Origin: Stagonosporopsis chrysanthemi
Lineage: Eukaryota; Ascomycota; Dothideomycetes; Pleosporales; Didymellaceae
NCBI GenBank assembly: GCA_022560025.1
Contig: JAFISE010000188.1
Span: forward strand, 1-58,219
Length of the DNA stretch: 58,219 bases
Reading direction: 5' to 3'
Part shown: in pieces, positions 21,531-33,129 of the stretch
How positions within the stretch are numbered: the first letter of the stretch is position 1
Layout of the letters: the number at the start of each line of letters is the position of its first letter
Position numbers and translations under genes: made by a program
Notes under the pieces: model-generated
Databases searched by the model: none
Told to the model about the DNA's origin: nothing
Seen by the model: the letters and a program-made list of their open reading frames with translations, nothing else

Positions 21531-22859
21531 CTAGGCTGTGAACTGCATGCCTTCACCGACTTGGGTGAGTGAGCCCTGCGTACCGCCATATTCCTTGGGG
21601 ATGCTCTGGCCAAGCTCCGTAGCCAGCTGATTTCCATAACTAAGCACTGTGAACTTCTTGACAGTCTCCTTGGCGATAAAGAGCTTAGTGGCGTTAAAGA
21701 GCCAGCCCATGACCACAGGGACATTGACAAAGAACTTGCGTGACAGTGTCTCTGGGTAATAGCGGCCAAGAACTTCGATTGTCTTCTTGGTTGCGGCCTT
21801 CACAAGCGGGTCCTGGCGGAGGAAGGACACCTGGAGGTAGTCGTGCACCTGGAAGCCCTGGTAAGGATCTGGGCCCTCGCCGAAGTTGGGGATGGGCTTT
21901 GTGGCGGCGGAGAGATTGAGTCTCTGAATCGACTTCTCCATGAGAGCGACGCGCCAGCGGAGGAATCTAGGCGTCCTGTCAGTGCACACTCGATCAGGCT
22001 AGGTAGCCTTCACTTACGCATCGAGATCGCCAAAGGTTGCCTTGTTGTCCTGGACAGCACCGTAGATGTTGAACGTCACAATATCCTTCTTGTTCTCGCT
22101 CTCCGGCACGCCCTCAACCTCGATGATGTAACCCAGGCCATCGAACTTTGTCTTGTCAAATGTCTCGCCCGCTGCCTTGGTAGGATTGAACTCCTTTCTC
22201 CACTTCAGCGTCTCGAGGAGCTGCTGCTTGGCCTTCTCGAGATCGTTGGCGTTGGCGCGCAAGAACTTCTGCAAGATGAGTTTGGTGTGGAACTCGTGGG
22301 ACTTGGCGAGCTTGACGCCGTAGACGTCGTCGTGGCCGGCATGCTGAACGAGCTCTTCAAAAGACTCGTAGAACTTGGTGAGCGGGTGGTCGGCGGCGGT
22401 TTCGGGCCAAGCAGAGAAGTCTGCAATGGGAGCACTGCTCGTGACAGAACCAGCGGAGATGTCAGCGACGGCGCCGGTGGCCGTGGTAGCCACGCCAGGC
22501 GCAGCGCCAGCAGCACCCGCAGCGGTGCCATTGTCGCCGACGGTGGGCACGGTGCTCGGCCCTGTGGTGGTGACAGGGACCTGATCTGAAGCTTTTTGCG
22601 AGGCTTCTGTAGGGAGGCTCTCGACGCCGATAGCGGGCTGTGGAGCAACTGGCGGCATTGGCTGCTCGCTCGTCTGTTTGTCGAGAGCAAGGCCAGCTGC
22701 CCTGCTGACTACATGGTCAATTACCTTCTTCTCGGCGCCGGCCTCAAGGGCGTTGTCGCCGGCCTCGGTCACCTGGGGCGCGGTCTGCTTGTCCGTAGAG
22801 TCAGCAAGAGGAGCACCGACGCCCTCAACTGGGGGCGCTGGCTTGACGCTGTCTGCCAT
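21531..22859 (-). CDS. SFH5: Sec14-like phosphatidylinositol transfer protein Sfh5
   Basis: Exons 22859-22018 and 21966-21531 (51-nt intron) give 425 residues. Sec14-family proteins carry phosphatidylinositol between membranes; yeast Sfh5 is a cytosolic/ER-peripheral member reported to bind heme rather than lipid. Seen: an Ala/Pro/Thr-rich low-complexity N-terminus (1-150) absent from yeast Sfh5, a CRAL-TRIO_N helix region (about 157-216, ending LKWRKEFNP), and the CRAL-TRIO lipid-binding domain (about 225-400) with VHDYLQV and FFVNVPVVMGWLF. His322 and Tyr324 in HDY match the heme-ligand pair known in yeast Sfh5. The start is an ATG in good context (GACAGCATG region) and the only sensible one. 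The gene diverges from the TMEM135-like gene. Confidence 0.92.
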
Positions 22860-23291
22860 GTTGTCGTCGCTGGGGAACAGGGTGTGTGGTATGGATGTCG
22901 TTGGCGTGTTGTGGTGCGTATCTCAAGATGGCCGCGAAATGTTTCAAACGAGGCTGTCACCGCGACCTCGCCGCGCCATCACGTGGGTCATGGCTTGCGC
23001 GACATGGTCGGCGTAGAACACTCGAGTCGCGTGAACATGTCCAGCAGATGTGCAAGACATACGAGGACATGCCGACTCCGATGACGTCCGCGACCCAGCT
23101 GGGCAGGGCAAGGCCTACTACGTACTGGTACGTCGTACATGTGAAGCTCTGCCAGCCGAGGTTGGGGCGCCAGAGGGCGCCAGCAGCGATCCCCCAGCTC
23201 CCGCGAGGCTTCCCCATAACAGTCCCGCAAACAATGGTGCGCGCCGCTGCTCCACCTGCTGCTGCTGCCGACAACACGCAAATCCGCCAGC
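22860..23291. promoter_or_regulatory. Divergent promoter region SFH5/TMEM135-like
   Basis: These 432 bp separate two divergent start codons. The region is GC-rich with no clear consensus element; overlapping short frames here look like noise. Confidence 0.55.
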
Positions 23292-24971
23292 ATGCCGTCC
23301 TCGAGCGCATCGCACTCGCCGCCGCCGGCTGAGAAGATGGACCCCGTGCTGCGCAATGCCCTGCGCTACACCATCACCCCGCGCGAGTACCAGCTGCTGC
23401 ACCAGTACCTCCTCTCGCGCGCCCCCGCTGTCAGGAAGCGTAGCATCACCCCGCGCCGCTACGACGCCATCTCCAAGGGCCCAGACGACTACAATGTCGC
23501 CGCAGTGCGCGCGTCGCTGCGCCTCGGCCTCGTGACGCTTGCTGGCCTGAAGACGTGGGAGCTGGTCAAGACAAGGCTGCTCGCCCAAGGAGCGGTGCAG
23601 AGGTAGACTTCTCCCTCCAGGCCCTCACAAGGTGCCGCCATGTCACGTTACTGACTTGCGTGCAGCCCACGACAGCCCAAAGGCCCGCTGTGGAAGTCAA
23701 CCAACGTCCGCCTGAGCAGCTCGCTTGCGTTCATCTTGCTCTTCCACCGCCTGCTGCGGCGCTTCTTCGTCCGCCTGCGCGAGAGCCTGCTGAGCAATGA
23801 GGCTCGGTCCTTCAGGAAGCGCAACCCGCGCATCTCGCGCTCGCTGACCGCGCGCATGGCGCCTGCAATTGGATCCAGCTTAGCTGGCTTCTTCCTCGCT
23901 GTGTATCCGGGCGACCAGCTGCGCATCACCATCGCCATTTACGTCTTCACACGGGCACTCGAGTTCTGGTACAACCATCTCGAAGACCGTGGCTACTTCA
24001 GAAATAGGCCCTCCTGGTTCGGCTCGTGGATGCTGATGCCAGTCGCATATGGCCAGCTGCTCCACGCGTTTGTCTTTGACCGTGACTGCTTCCCAGTTGG
24101 ATTCGGTAACTTCATCATGGGCAACTCTCCTGAGTACATCCAGCAGAGGCCTTCTGACCTACCGCCTTCGGTCCGCTGGCCAGGCACTTACGACATCGTA
24201 GACGGGCTCGCAGACATTTCCAAGCAGCGCTGGCCGCCTTTCATATCACCTATCCTCTTCCCCTCCCACGAGACACTTCCCAGAAGCCTTACAGCTATAT
24301 CCTCTATTACATCTCCTGCACATCCAGCCATCAAATCACTTTCGTGCGCGCTTCTCCATCCTCAGGATCCCTCTTGTCTACGCACCTACGTGCAATACTG
24401 GATTCAAGCTTTCCCAAAAGTCGCCCGCTTCTTCACCATCTTCTTCACCGCCATGAGTCTTGCGCGTTACAAAGCCTTCCTCGCGTCTCCTTCCGCAGCA
24501 TTGAACAAACTGGCAAGGAGCATCCTGCGCATGTCTCTCTTCATCTCCGGCGCCATCGGTACAAGCTGGGGCTCAATATGCCTGTTCCAGAACATTTTCC
24601 CTCGCAACTTCCTTCCAACTCAGCGCTGGTTCCTCGGTGGCTTCGTCGGTGGTCTGTGGGCATTCCTGGAGCGCAAAGGCGGTCGAGGGAACTTCCTGTA
24701 CTGCACACGCATGTCGATTGATTCGGCATGGAAGGTTGGCGTCAAGAGGGGCTGGTGGCGCGGAATCGCAAACGGAGACGTGTTGCTTTTCGTTCTGAGT
24801 CTGGCTACCGTTAATGTGCTGTACGAGATCTCACCGCGATCGGTGAGTAGTGGTGTTGCGCGCAAAGGTCTTGGTGTGCTGAGAGGTGAAGGGTGGGTGG
24901 ATAGAGCAGTTCCTTTCAGCGATGATGCGAGGGATGACAATGTAGAGGACGTTCCGCCTCAAGCTGATTAA
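23292..24971 (+). CDS. TMEM135-like multi-pass membrane protein
   Basis: Exons 23292-23602 and 23666-24971 (63-nt intron) give 538 residues. TMEM135 proteins are Tim17-related integral membrane proteins linked in animals to peroxisomes, mitochondrial dynamics and lipid metabolism; the fungal orthologues are poorly studied. Seen: a conserved GPLWKSTNVR motif just after the intron, a hydrophobic segment (about 117-134), a Gly-rich pair of helices (about 169-207, with GSSLAGFFLAVYP), and further helices near 224-240, 355-370, 395-410, 430-450 and 480-500. A second Gly-rich stretch (RWFLGGFVGGLWAFLERKG) echoes the first, as in the two-repeat TMEM135 plan. This is the last gene before the RIP-degraded block, which starts under 100 bp past its stop. 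The family call is good; the organelle is inferred. Confidence 0.82.
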
Positions 24972-25060
24972 TAATAGTACTATTTTCACTTTTCGTATGT
25001 AGGATGATACCCTAAATGCAATCTCTATAAATCTAAATTTATAATTTGCTCTTACTACTA

Positions 25061-25250
25061 ACGTACCCCACGGGCGAGCCGCTCACCGAGCGAGCCGCTC
25101 ACTTTTGCCAAGCTCCTACCAAACTACTCTCTACATACTAATGCCTCCTCAACACCACTATTTAGACGCGTTAAGAGAACGTTAGGTACAGCTTGCGCTT
25201 CAAGCTCTTAAACAAGACGCAACTCTCTCCTAGCAACACGCTGCAGCTAT
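25061..25250 (+). mobile_element. 5' fragment of a pogo/Fot1-type DNA transposon
   Basis: The element starts ACGTACCCCACGG directly after a TA. The terminus holds two copies of GCGAGCCGCTCA 16 bp apart, a typical transposase-binding layout. An ATG at 25141 opens a frame starting MPPQHHYLDALRER with the Ala/Leu/Gln-rich look of a psq/CENP-B DNA-binding helix; two codons are TAG where Gln is expected, as RIP would give. It is interrupted by an LTR at 25251 and not clearly resumed. Confidence 0.65.
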
Positions 25251-25495
25251 TGTAACGGGCTAGGCCCGCGACTAGCGCCTCGGCACTCACGTGCCTCAGG
25301 ATCGGACTCACCAGGGCTCCGCTGCGGAGCCATCTCACCTCCGAAGCGGAGTACGAAAACTATTCAAACCATAGCTAGAGTCAGCCAGGCCCCAGCTACA
25401 GCCCCTATAAATAAGGGGCTACTATACTATAGCTATCCTCTATCAAATTTATCTAGTTTATACTAGCAATAGCCCTTAGCAGCACGCCTCTTACA
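25251..25495. repeat. LTR of an unidentified retrotransposon (245 bp)
   Basis: The sequence begins TGTAACGGGC and ends CCTCTTACA (TG...CA with TGTAA/TTACA inverted ends). It holds a TATA-like TATAAATA near 25406 and a GC-rich hairpin at about 25316-25332. No second copy is seen in the window. The flanking 5-mers do not match, so it is probably one end of a truncated element, not a clean solo LTR. Confidence 0.6.
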
Positions 25496-25998
25496 ATTAA
25501 ATTCAATTACCTACCTCTGTTAAGACGCTAAGAGACCTCTTAACTATAGCTAACAAAGTTAATAATACTATAAGGCAGTTAGCAGACTTTAGCTTAGAGC
25601 TCTATTAAGCAGACAACTCTTATTTAGAAACCTATAGAGCTATATAAGAATAGGTTGCTACTTCTATAATACTAAATAACTTTAGAGATTAGGTTCTCTA
25701 ATTAGCTATAAGAAAGTTAGCTACTTGTTAAGTATAGCTCTCTTTTCTAGACAATATAATTATTAATATACTATCTAGACCTTTAAAGAGCTTATTCTTC
25801 TAAGAACTAGCTATTTAAAAATATATACAAGCTTTTATTTAAGCCTAAGTCTAAGCTTATATTACTTTATAGTTAGTATCTCTCTTTATACTAATATTAT
25901 TAAACCTCTAGACTAAAGAACTAATTAAACTCTAGAATATAAGTAGGTTTAATAGATAAAGAAAGGTATACTAAATATTCAAGGTATAAATAGTAAAT
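25496..25998. other. Unassigned RIP-degraded segment
   Basis: These 503 bp lie between the 25251-25495 LTR and the LTR of E2. They may be the internal start of the first element, or the continuation of the pogo frame. Both readings are full of TAA/TAG and I cannot decide. Confidence 0.4.
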
Positions 25999-27112
25999 TA
26001 TAATAATATAAAGTACTAAAGGTGTCTAAAAGGTATAAACATCTACTATAAAGTGTAAAGAAGCACTAAAATAAACTATAGAACTAGATCTCTATTTCTA
26101 TAAGTTTTGTACAAAAGAGTACTTTAAAACTATCTATCTAAACTTTATAAAAGCTTCTCTTCTTATACCTAAAAGCTTAGAAAAGATTATATTAAGAAGT
26201 AATTAGAAGACAGATCTAAGTTAAGTAGTTATTAAGTAGTATAAAGTAAGCTTTTAATAACTAGGCTTGTTTGTATATTACTTTTCTCTTTGTAAGCAGA
26301 TTGTCTCTAATCTTATAAAGTAGTAAGAATTTTTTTTATATACTATAAAGGTTTAAACTTTAAGAAAGTATATAATATATCTAACTTCTATTTGTTTTAA
26401 GGCTCTAGTCTTTTTTTATTATTACTAACTTCTATTTAGGTTTTACTATATAGTCTATACTAGCTACTTTATATTTATATATTCTAGGCAAGCTTTCTAG
26501 TAACAATAACTAAGTAAATTAGATTGTTACTAGGCTTGTAGTAGTTGTAAGAGCCTGCACTATAATAGAGTAGCTTTTACTAAAGTTGTAGTAACTATAG
26601 AAACACGTTTAATCTACTTCTTAATTAGGTTAAATTACTTACAGCGTAGTTCTTAAGCAAATAATACATACTCTGCTTATTTTTATTCTCTAATAGATAC
26701 TAATTCTTGCTATAAGTACTTTAACTAACTTTATCTAATTACTGCTAATTATTGCTAGGCTTATTTCTTAGTCTATATACTAATACCTGTCTTTTCTAGC
26801 GCTTTTATAGTAGCCTATTAGGTTATCTACCTTTGTTTAATTTAGATCTTTCTATAGAAGAATATAGTAGTATATACTTTTAATAAAGTATTATTATTAA
26901 AGTATACTTATTATATATTTTAGAAGAAAAAGTGTTTTCTAGTTTAGTTACTATTTTTACCTTTTTATTTACTTTTACTAACTTTTATAAGTGCTAATTT
27001 ATATTAGAACTAAGTATAATACTTTTTATAGCAACCTTGTTATAAAGAAAGAAGCTATAGTAAAAGAAAGTAAAGAGTTAAAAAAGCTAGAAGTAATAGC
27101 TATATAGGCTGT
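25999..27112 (-). mobile_element. E2 (Ty3/gypsy): 3' LTR and 3' region
   Basis: E2 is a minus-strand element of the 278-bp-LTR family, split by later insertions. Its 3' LTR is 25999-26277 and its 3' non-coding region 26278-27112. The bases 27108-27112 (GCTGT) are repeated at 34781-34785, where E2 resumes after the nested element E1. The same LTR-plus-tail order recurs inside E1 at 27113 onward, so the two lie in apparent tandem. Confidence 0.8.
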
Positions 27113-27390
27113 TGTAACAACACAAAATGCTAAAAGAGTCTAAAATATATAGGTATCTACTACAAAGTGTATAGAAGCACTAAAATAAACTATAGAACTA
27201 GATCTCTATTCTTATAAGTCTTGTACAAAAGAATACTTTAAAACTATCTATCTAAACTCTGTAAAGACTTTCTTTTTTATACCTAGAAGCTTAGAGAAGA
27301 CTATACTAAAGAGTAGTTAGAAGACAGATCTAAGTTAAGTAGTTATTAAGTAGTATAAAGTAGGCTTAAAGAACTAGGCTTGTTCTTATA
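27113..27390 (-). repeat. E1 3' LTR
   Basis: 278 bp; on the plus strand it begins TGTAACAACAC and ends TTGTTCTTATA, matching the LTRs at 25999, 34503, 49722 and 55312 with RIP-type changes. Confidence 0.85.
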
Positions 27391-29012
27391 TTACTCTCTT
27401 CTTTATAAGCAGATTATCTCTAATTCTATAAAATTATAAGAAAATTCTTATACTATAGAGGTTTAAACTTTAAGAAGGTATAAAGTATATTTAACTCTTA
27501 TCTATTCTAAGAGTTTAGTCTTTCTTTACTATTATTAACTTCTATTTAGGTTTTGCTATACAATTTATATTAGCTACTCTATACTTATCTATCTTAGGCA
27601 AGCTCTTTAGTAATAATAACTAAGTAAATTAGATTGTTACTAGGCTTATAGCTGTTATAAGAGCCTGTACTATAACAGAGTAGCTTTTACTAAAGTTGTA
27701 GTAACTATAGAAATATATTTAATCTACTTTTTAATTAGGTAAAATTACTTATAGTGTGCTTTTTAAGTAAATAATACGTGCTCTACTTATTTCTATTCTT
27801 TAACAGACACTAATTCTTACTGTAAGTACTTTAAATAACTTTATCTAATTACTACTAACTGTTACTAGGCTTGTTTTTTAGTTACTATGCTAATACCTGT
27901 CTTTTCTAGCGCTCTTACAGTAGCCTATTAAGTTATCTGCCTTTGTTTAATTTAGGCCTTTATATAAGAGAATATTATAGTATATACTTTTAACAAGGTA
28001 TTATTATTAAAGTGTACTTATTATACACTTTAAAATAAAAAGTGTTGTTTAGTTTAATCTTAGTACTTTCTTTCTATTAGTCTTTAAGCTAACTTTTAAA
28101 TAAGTGCTAGTTTATATTAGACCTAAGTATAATACTTTTTAAAGCAACCTTGTTGTATAGAAAGAGGCTACAGTAGAAGATAAAGAGTTAAAAGAGTTAG
28201 AAGCAATAGCTGCAAAGGCTGTTTATAAGACTACTTAGAATAACTTTTATTAGTTAGCTTATACCTTAGTAAGTGTAGTACAGGTAGTAACTATACAGCT
28301 TAAAGAGATATTAGCTGCTAATATATTACTTTATTAGTACTACGTCTAGCCTATAACTAATTAAGCTTTAGTAAAGGTAATAAAGGCGCTTACTGCGTAG
28401 ATACAGTCTCTGCAAGATAAAGTAGCATAGCTTAAGTAGGCAGTAGTATCTTAATAGGCTCTAGTAGTTAAGGCTTTATAATAAAGCGCTAGGGGCAAGA
28501 GCTTAAAGAAGTTAGTAGCTAAGAAGGTATTAGCTAATTTAGATACTCTCCTAGGCAATGCTAGAGATAAGATAAGTAACGTTAGTAAGGCTCTAGCTTA
28601 ATTACTATATATACAGTAAGGTAGACATTTTTCTTTATTACTTAGCTAAGTTAATAAGAGTTTAGAGTAGTCTAGATTTTCTTTATTTTTTAAATTTATA
28701 AAGTACTTACTTAAACTATTACTAGCTGTTTTCTTTCTAAGATTCAATCTAATTTAGTAACTACTTTAAGAGACTAAGTAATTATAAATACTTATTATAA
28801 AACACTTTTAGCTTATAAAGAGTGTTCTTAAAGTTTTCTACTAAGTACTAAGTAGAGTTAAGGTTATATTCTACCTAGCTTATATAATACTTTAAATATT
28901 GTTAAAAAAGTTTACTTACTATTGTTTTATACACTTCTTATTTCTTAACTCTTTAGATTAGAATACCTAAAGGTTTTAGAGCTTCTTGTCTAGGCAGAGG
29001 GTCTGCTAGGTC

Positions 29013-29446
29013 TAGGGTAGCAAGCTAGGTACCCTTGTGTACTTAGAGTCTCTAACTTTAGGTAGGTATAACTCTTTAAATACTTAAGATACAGCTTAGT
29101 AATATATAACACGATAGAATACGCTAAGTTAAAGCTCTTAAAAGAGCTACTATTTGCCTAATTAAAATTAGTTCTAGCTTAGATATATTGCTTAGAACCT
29201 ATAGAGAGTTTGTAGACTTCAGAGTTAAGCAGGGGTAGAGGTAGTACAAACTATCTAGCTATTCTAGGCGATATATCTAAGCTAAAACTAATCTAAATTA
29301 GGCAAATAGTAACTCTTTTAAGAGCTTTAACTTAGCGCATTCTATCGTGTTATATATTACTAAGCTGTATCTTAAGTATTTAAAGAGTTATACCTACTTA
29401 AAGTTAGAGACTCTAAGTACACAAAGGTACCTAGCTTGCTACTCTA
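29013..29446. mobile_element. hAT-type MITE (434 bp) inside E1
   Basis: Two inverted arms of 178 bp (29013-29190 and 29269-29446) flank a 78-bp loop. The ends read TAGGGTAGCAAGC and its complement, the TAGGG style of hAT elements. A perfect 8-bp target duplication GCTAGGTC flanks it (29005-29012 and 29447-29454). The matching empty site GCTAGATC survives in E2 at 35561-35568. The arms differ at about 9 positions, 8 of them transitions, so the MITE has itself been lightly RIPped. It has no coding capacity and needs a transposase from elsewhere. Confidence 0.93.
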
Positions 29447-30049
29447 GCTAGGTCTTTGCAGAGTATATCTAGAGTAAAGATGTTGTAAATTTATAAACTA
29501 GAAAGAAGTTTTAAACACTATAAATAACTAACTTGCCTAAGAACTTTAAATAGACCTTTCTATAGGTTAGATAGCTTTTAGCTAAGATGCTTAATAGCTA
29601 AGTTCTTAGTTAATAAGTATACTTTATTACTTACTGCCTAGTTAACTAGACTATAGTGCTTGTCCTTAGTAGCTCTTATTTACAGCTGTGCCTTTTCTAT
29701 ATTCTCTTTAGCTACTTTCTAAGCTTAGTATATACAGGTTGCTAGAGCAAGTATATTCTAGTAGTTTAAGTTGTTAGAAGTTATATCTATATTAGTTCTA
29801 TTCTACTACTAGCTCTGTCTAAGTTTACTTTTAAACAATACTTAATAGAAAGTTATTCTAATACTAGAATAAGGTAAAGTAAGCTATAGGCAGTTAATAA
29901 GTAGTAGTAATTTAGACTAGTTATCTTAATAGTATATTATTAATAGTTATAGCTGCTAGTAAATATACTTGTTTATAATCTCTGTTTAGCTGTTAGTTTT
30001 CTTATAGTAAGTAGTAAAAAGCTTAACTTTAATACTAATAATCTAATAG

Positions 30050-32250
30050 AACTTAGACTAGAAACAAGACATAAACTAAGGTCTATAATTAGATACTATT
30101 AACTTAAAAGTATAACTAAAACAATAAACCTATTAGATAAACAAAGAAGCTTTTTATTATATAGTTATTATCTTATAGTACAAGATTATAATTGCTTATT
30201 TTATTAAATAGTTAATAATAACAAGTATTTAATTATATCTAGCTTTATTCTTTAGAACATCTTTAAAATCTATATATAGGTACTATATAAGTTAATTAAA
30301 GATAGGTAGTAGATATAAGTATTTATAAAGTTAAGTCTATTTTAGATAACTATAGTAATAAGAGATATAGTTTCTTATATATTGTTTACAGCTTGCTTTT
30401 ATACTCTACTAGTAATACTATTAAGATAGTAGCTAGTAGGTTTTCTTTATACTTAGGTAAGTAGTAGATACTTAGTTGTAAGCTTTCTAGATAAGGCATG
30501 TACACAATAAAGAGTCTAAGACTACGTACAACTAATCTTAATATAAGAGTAGACTGTTATAAATCTAATAACTAAGAGCTAGAGATTTATACTCTTTTTT
30601 AAAGGCTTAGCAATTATATTATAGTATAGCTTTAATTAGTTCTAAGAAGTCTAACTATATCTCTAGCTGCAAGATATAGATAACGTGTACTAAACAATAT
30701 AATAAATAAAATAAAGTAAGCATAGAGTTAATATAGTTAGAAAGTTATTAGAGACCTAATAACACCTAGAAGCAATTATTCTTCTAAGCTGTCTTAAGGT
30801 TAGCTAGGTCTTGCTTCTTTTAACTAAGAATATTAGCCTTCTTGTTATTCTTCTCTAGAGTATACTTAATTTAGAAGTTAAACAAATTAAGTGCCTTTGC
30901 CTACTTAGATTGTTAGGTATTTGAGACTTTAGTAGTTATAAAATATTCTAAGAAATAGTAGTTAAAGTAGATATAGATCTAACTTAGTATAGACGTTAGT
31001 TCTACTTACTACTTGTTAAATACTTAGATAGTAGTAAAGAGTTTCTTGTTATAGATCTCTTAGTTTAATTTTAATCTAGATAGCAATTAGCTATAGAATG
31101 CTGTAGAATACTAGCGTCTATTAGGCTGTTTCTAAGACATAACTCCTGTAACTACTCTATTAAATACGTCTGTCTCTAGCTTAGTTTTGTAGTCTAGGTT
31201 AAAGTAGCACAGTGTTAGAATAGCTAGTAAGCTCTCTCTAAGCCTTTTAAAGCTATCTTAGCAATCTAGTATTTATATAAAGGTGTTTGCTAAGCTTTAT
31301 AGTATAATTAGAAGTTTAGCTACCTTAGAAAATTTAGAAACAAATTAATAATAGAAACTAGTAAAGCTTAAGAATAATTTTACACTTATAATAGTTGTTA
31401 GTAGCTTTTAATCTAATAAAATCTGTACCTTCTTAGAATTAACCTTAATACCTTTGTTTATAAGTATATACCTTAGGTACTAAGTATAAGTTATATAGAA
31501 TTTACTTTTCTTAATATTATTCTATAGGCCTGCAGAGTAAAGATATTCTAGAACCTTTTTATTATATATCTAGAAAGTCTAAGTGTTTTTAGAGTAGATA
31601 AAGATATTGTCTAAGTAAGCAATATAAAAGTTATCTAAGTAGTTAATTAGAATATTGTTTATATAGTGTTAGTACATAGCAGAGCTATTATATAAACTAA
31701 ATAGTAAGACCTTGTACTTATATATACTATAACGTGTCTAGAATAAAGTGTACTCTTTAAAGGCAAGATCTATATAGATTTAGTTAAAAGCTAACTAGAT
31801 ATTAAACTTAGTAAATATCTTTGCCTTAGAGAGTTAAGCAAGCAGCTTGTCTATATAGAGTATTAGATAAAAGTCTTTATAAGTTAGATTATTTAATTTG
31901 TAATAGTTTTTATAAATATACAAGCTTCTATTTACTTTTTATATATATAGTATAGGTAATATAAATAGGCTATAGCTATATTTAATCTAACTATAGCATA
32001 GCTATTCTTATATAAACTTCTTAGTAGCTTTAAGTTCTTTTAAGTTCTGTTTGTATAAGAAAGAGTAATAGTTTAGTAAGAGTTCTTCTAAAACAATCTT
32101 ATAGTTATAAAAGCAGTATTCTAGAAGAGTTTTAGCTTTTGCTTTGCTAAACACGTTAGTATATTAGATATACTAGGCTAGTAAGTGTTCTTAGATTAGT
32201 TAGGTGTTACTAAGATTGTCTTAGTTATACTTCTCTTTTATAATATAATT
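30050..32250 (-). pseudogene. E1 pol remnant (reverse transcriptase, RNase H, integrase)
   Basis: The RT active-site region is at 31606-31617, reading Tyr-Leu-Asp-Asn with the last Asp lost by G-to-A. It is followed by ILIY-like residues and the upstream stretch matching gypsy RT. The integrase region lies near 30050-30300 and is collinear with the clearer plus-strand copy in E3. Frames are broken throughout. Confidence 0.75.
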
Positions 32251-33129
32251 AATCTTGTACAAGCTAGTTGTAAAGAACTTGTTCTGTAGTTCCTTTATTA
32301 AGACGTAGAAAGTGTTAGCTAAGAGCGTAGTAATAGTAGCAATCTTAGTTAAAGCAGTTACAGAGGTGTTTACTACTTTGTTAGGTAGCACTAAGAGTTA
32401 TAAACAAAACTTAGGCAACTTTAATATACTTTTTATATATTAAATAATTATACTAAGGCTATATTTTTGTTAATACTTTTTTATTTCTATAGAGTATCTT
32501 GTTGCTTTATATTCTGTTAGGCTTTACCTTCTCTAAGAGGTTATTGCAAAGTTATTAATAGGGGCAGCACAAGATTGTATAATTAAGAGTATTTAGCAGG
32601 CTATATTAACTAAGACTACTTTATATTAAGTTAAAGGTTAAAGCACTTAAGCTATTTAATTCTAATAGTACAATCTTATAATCTAAAGTCTATAATAATA
32701 AAAAAGTAGTTATATACCTTCTAGCTATTAACTATAAAGTATAACTATATATACTAAGTTATAAAAGAAGTAATTTAATCTTAGAACTTTTAATCTAAAC
32801 TAAAAAGAGTAGCTTTTAGATATATTTATAAAGTAAAGTAAAAATAGAATATACAATATTAGAGTTTAAAAATAAAAACCCTTAAGTACTAGTATTAACT
32901 AAGGAGTAGAGTTAAACACTAAGCTTTTAGTTGCAAAAAATAGTAGAAGTAAGAAAATAAAGTCTGCTAAACAAATAAAATAGTAAAAGATTAGATAGAT
33001 TATATTAGTTTAGGCCTAAGTAAAATAATCTTTTTAGGCAAGACTATTTTCTAGAGAGATTAAATTAGTCTTGTTAAAGTCTTTGTTAGTATTAACAAGG
33101 TCTTCTTATTCTACCTTAATTTTATACAC

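Noticed and set aside
25999..28240. Simple tandem duplication of a 1.1-kb unit
   Set aside because: The LTR ends and the GCTGT duplication show that it is the junction of nested E1 and E2, not a local tandem copy.
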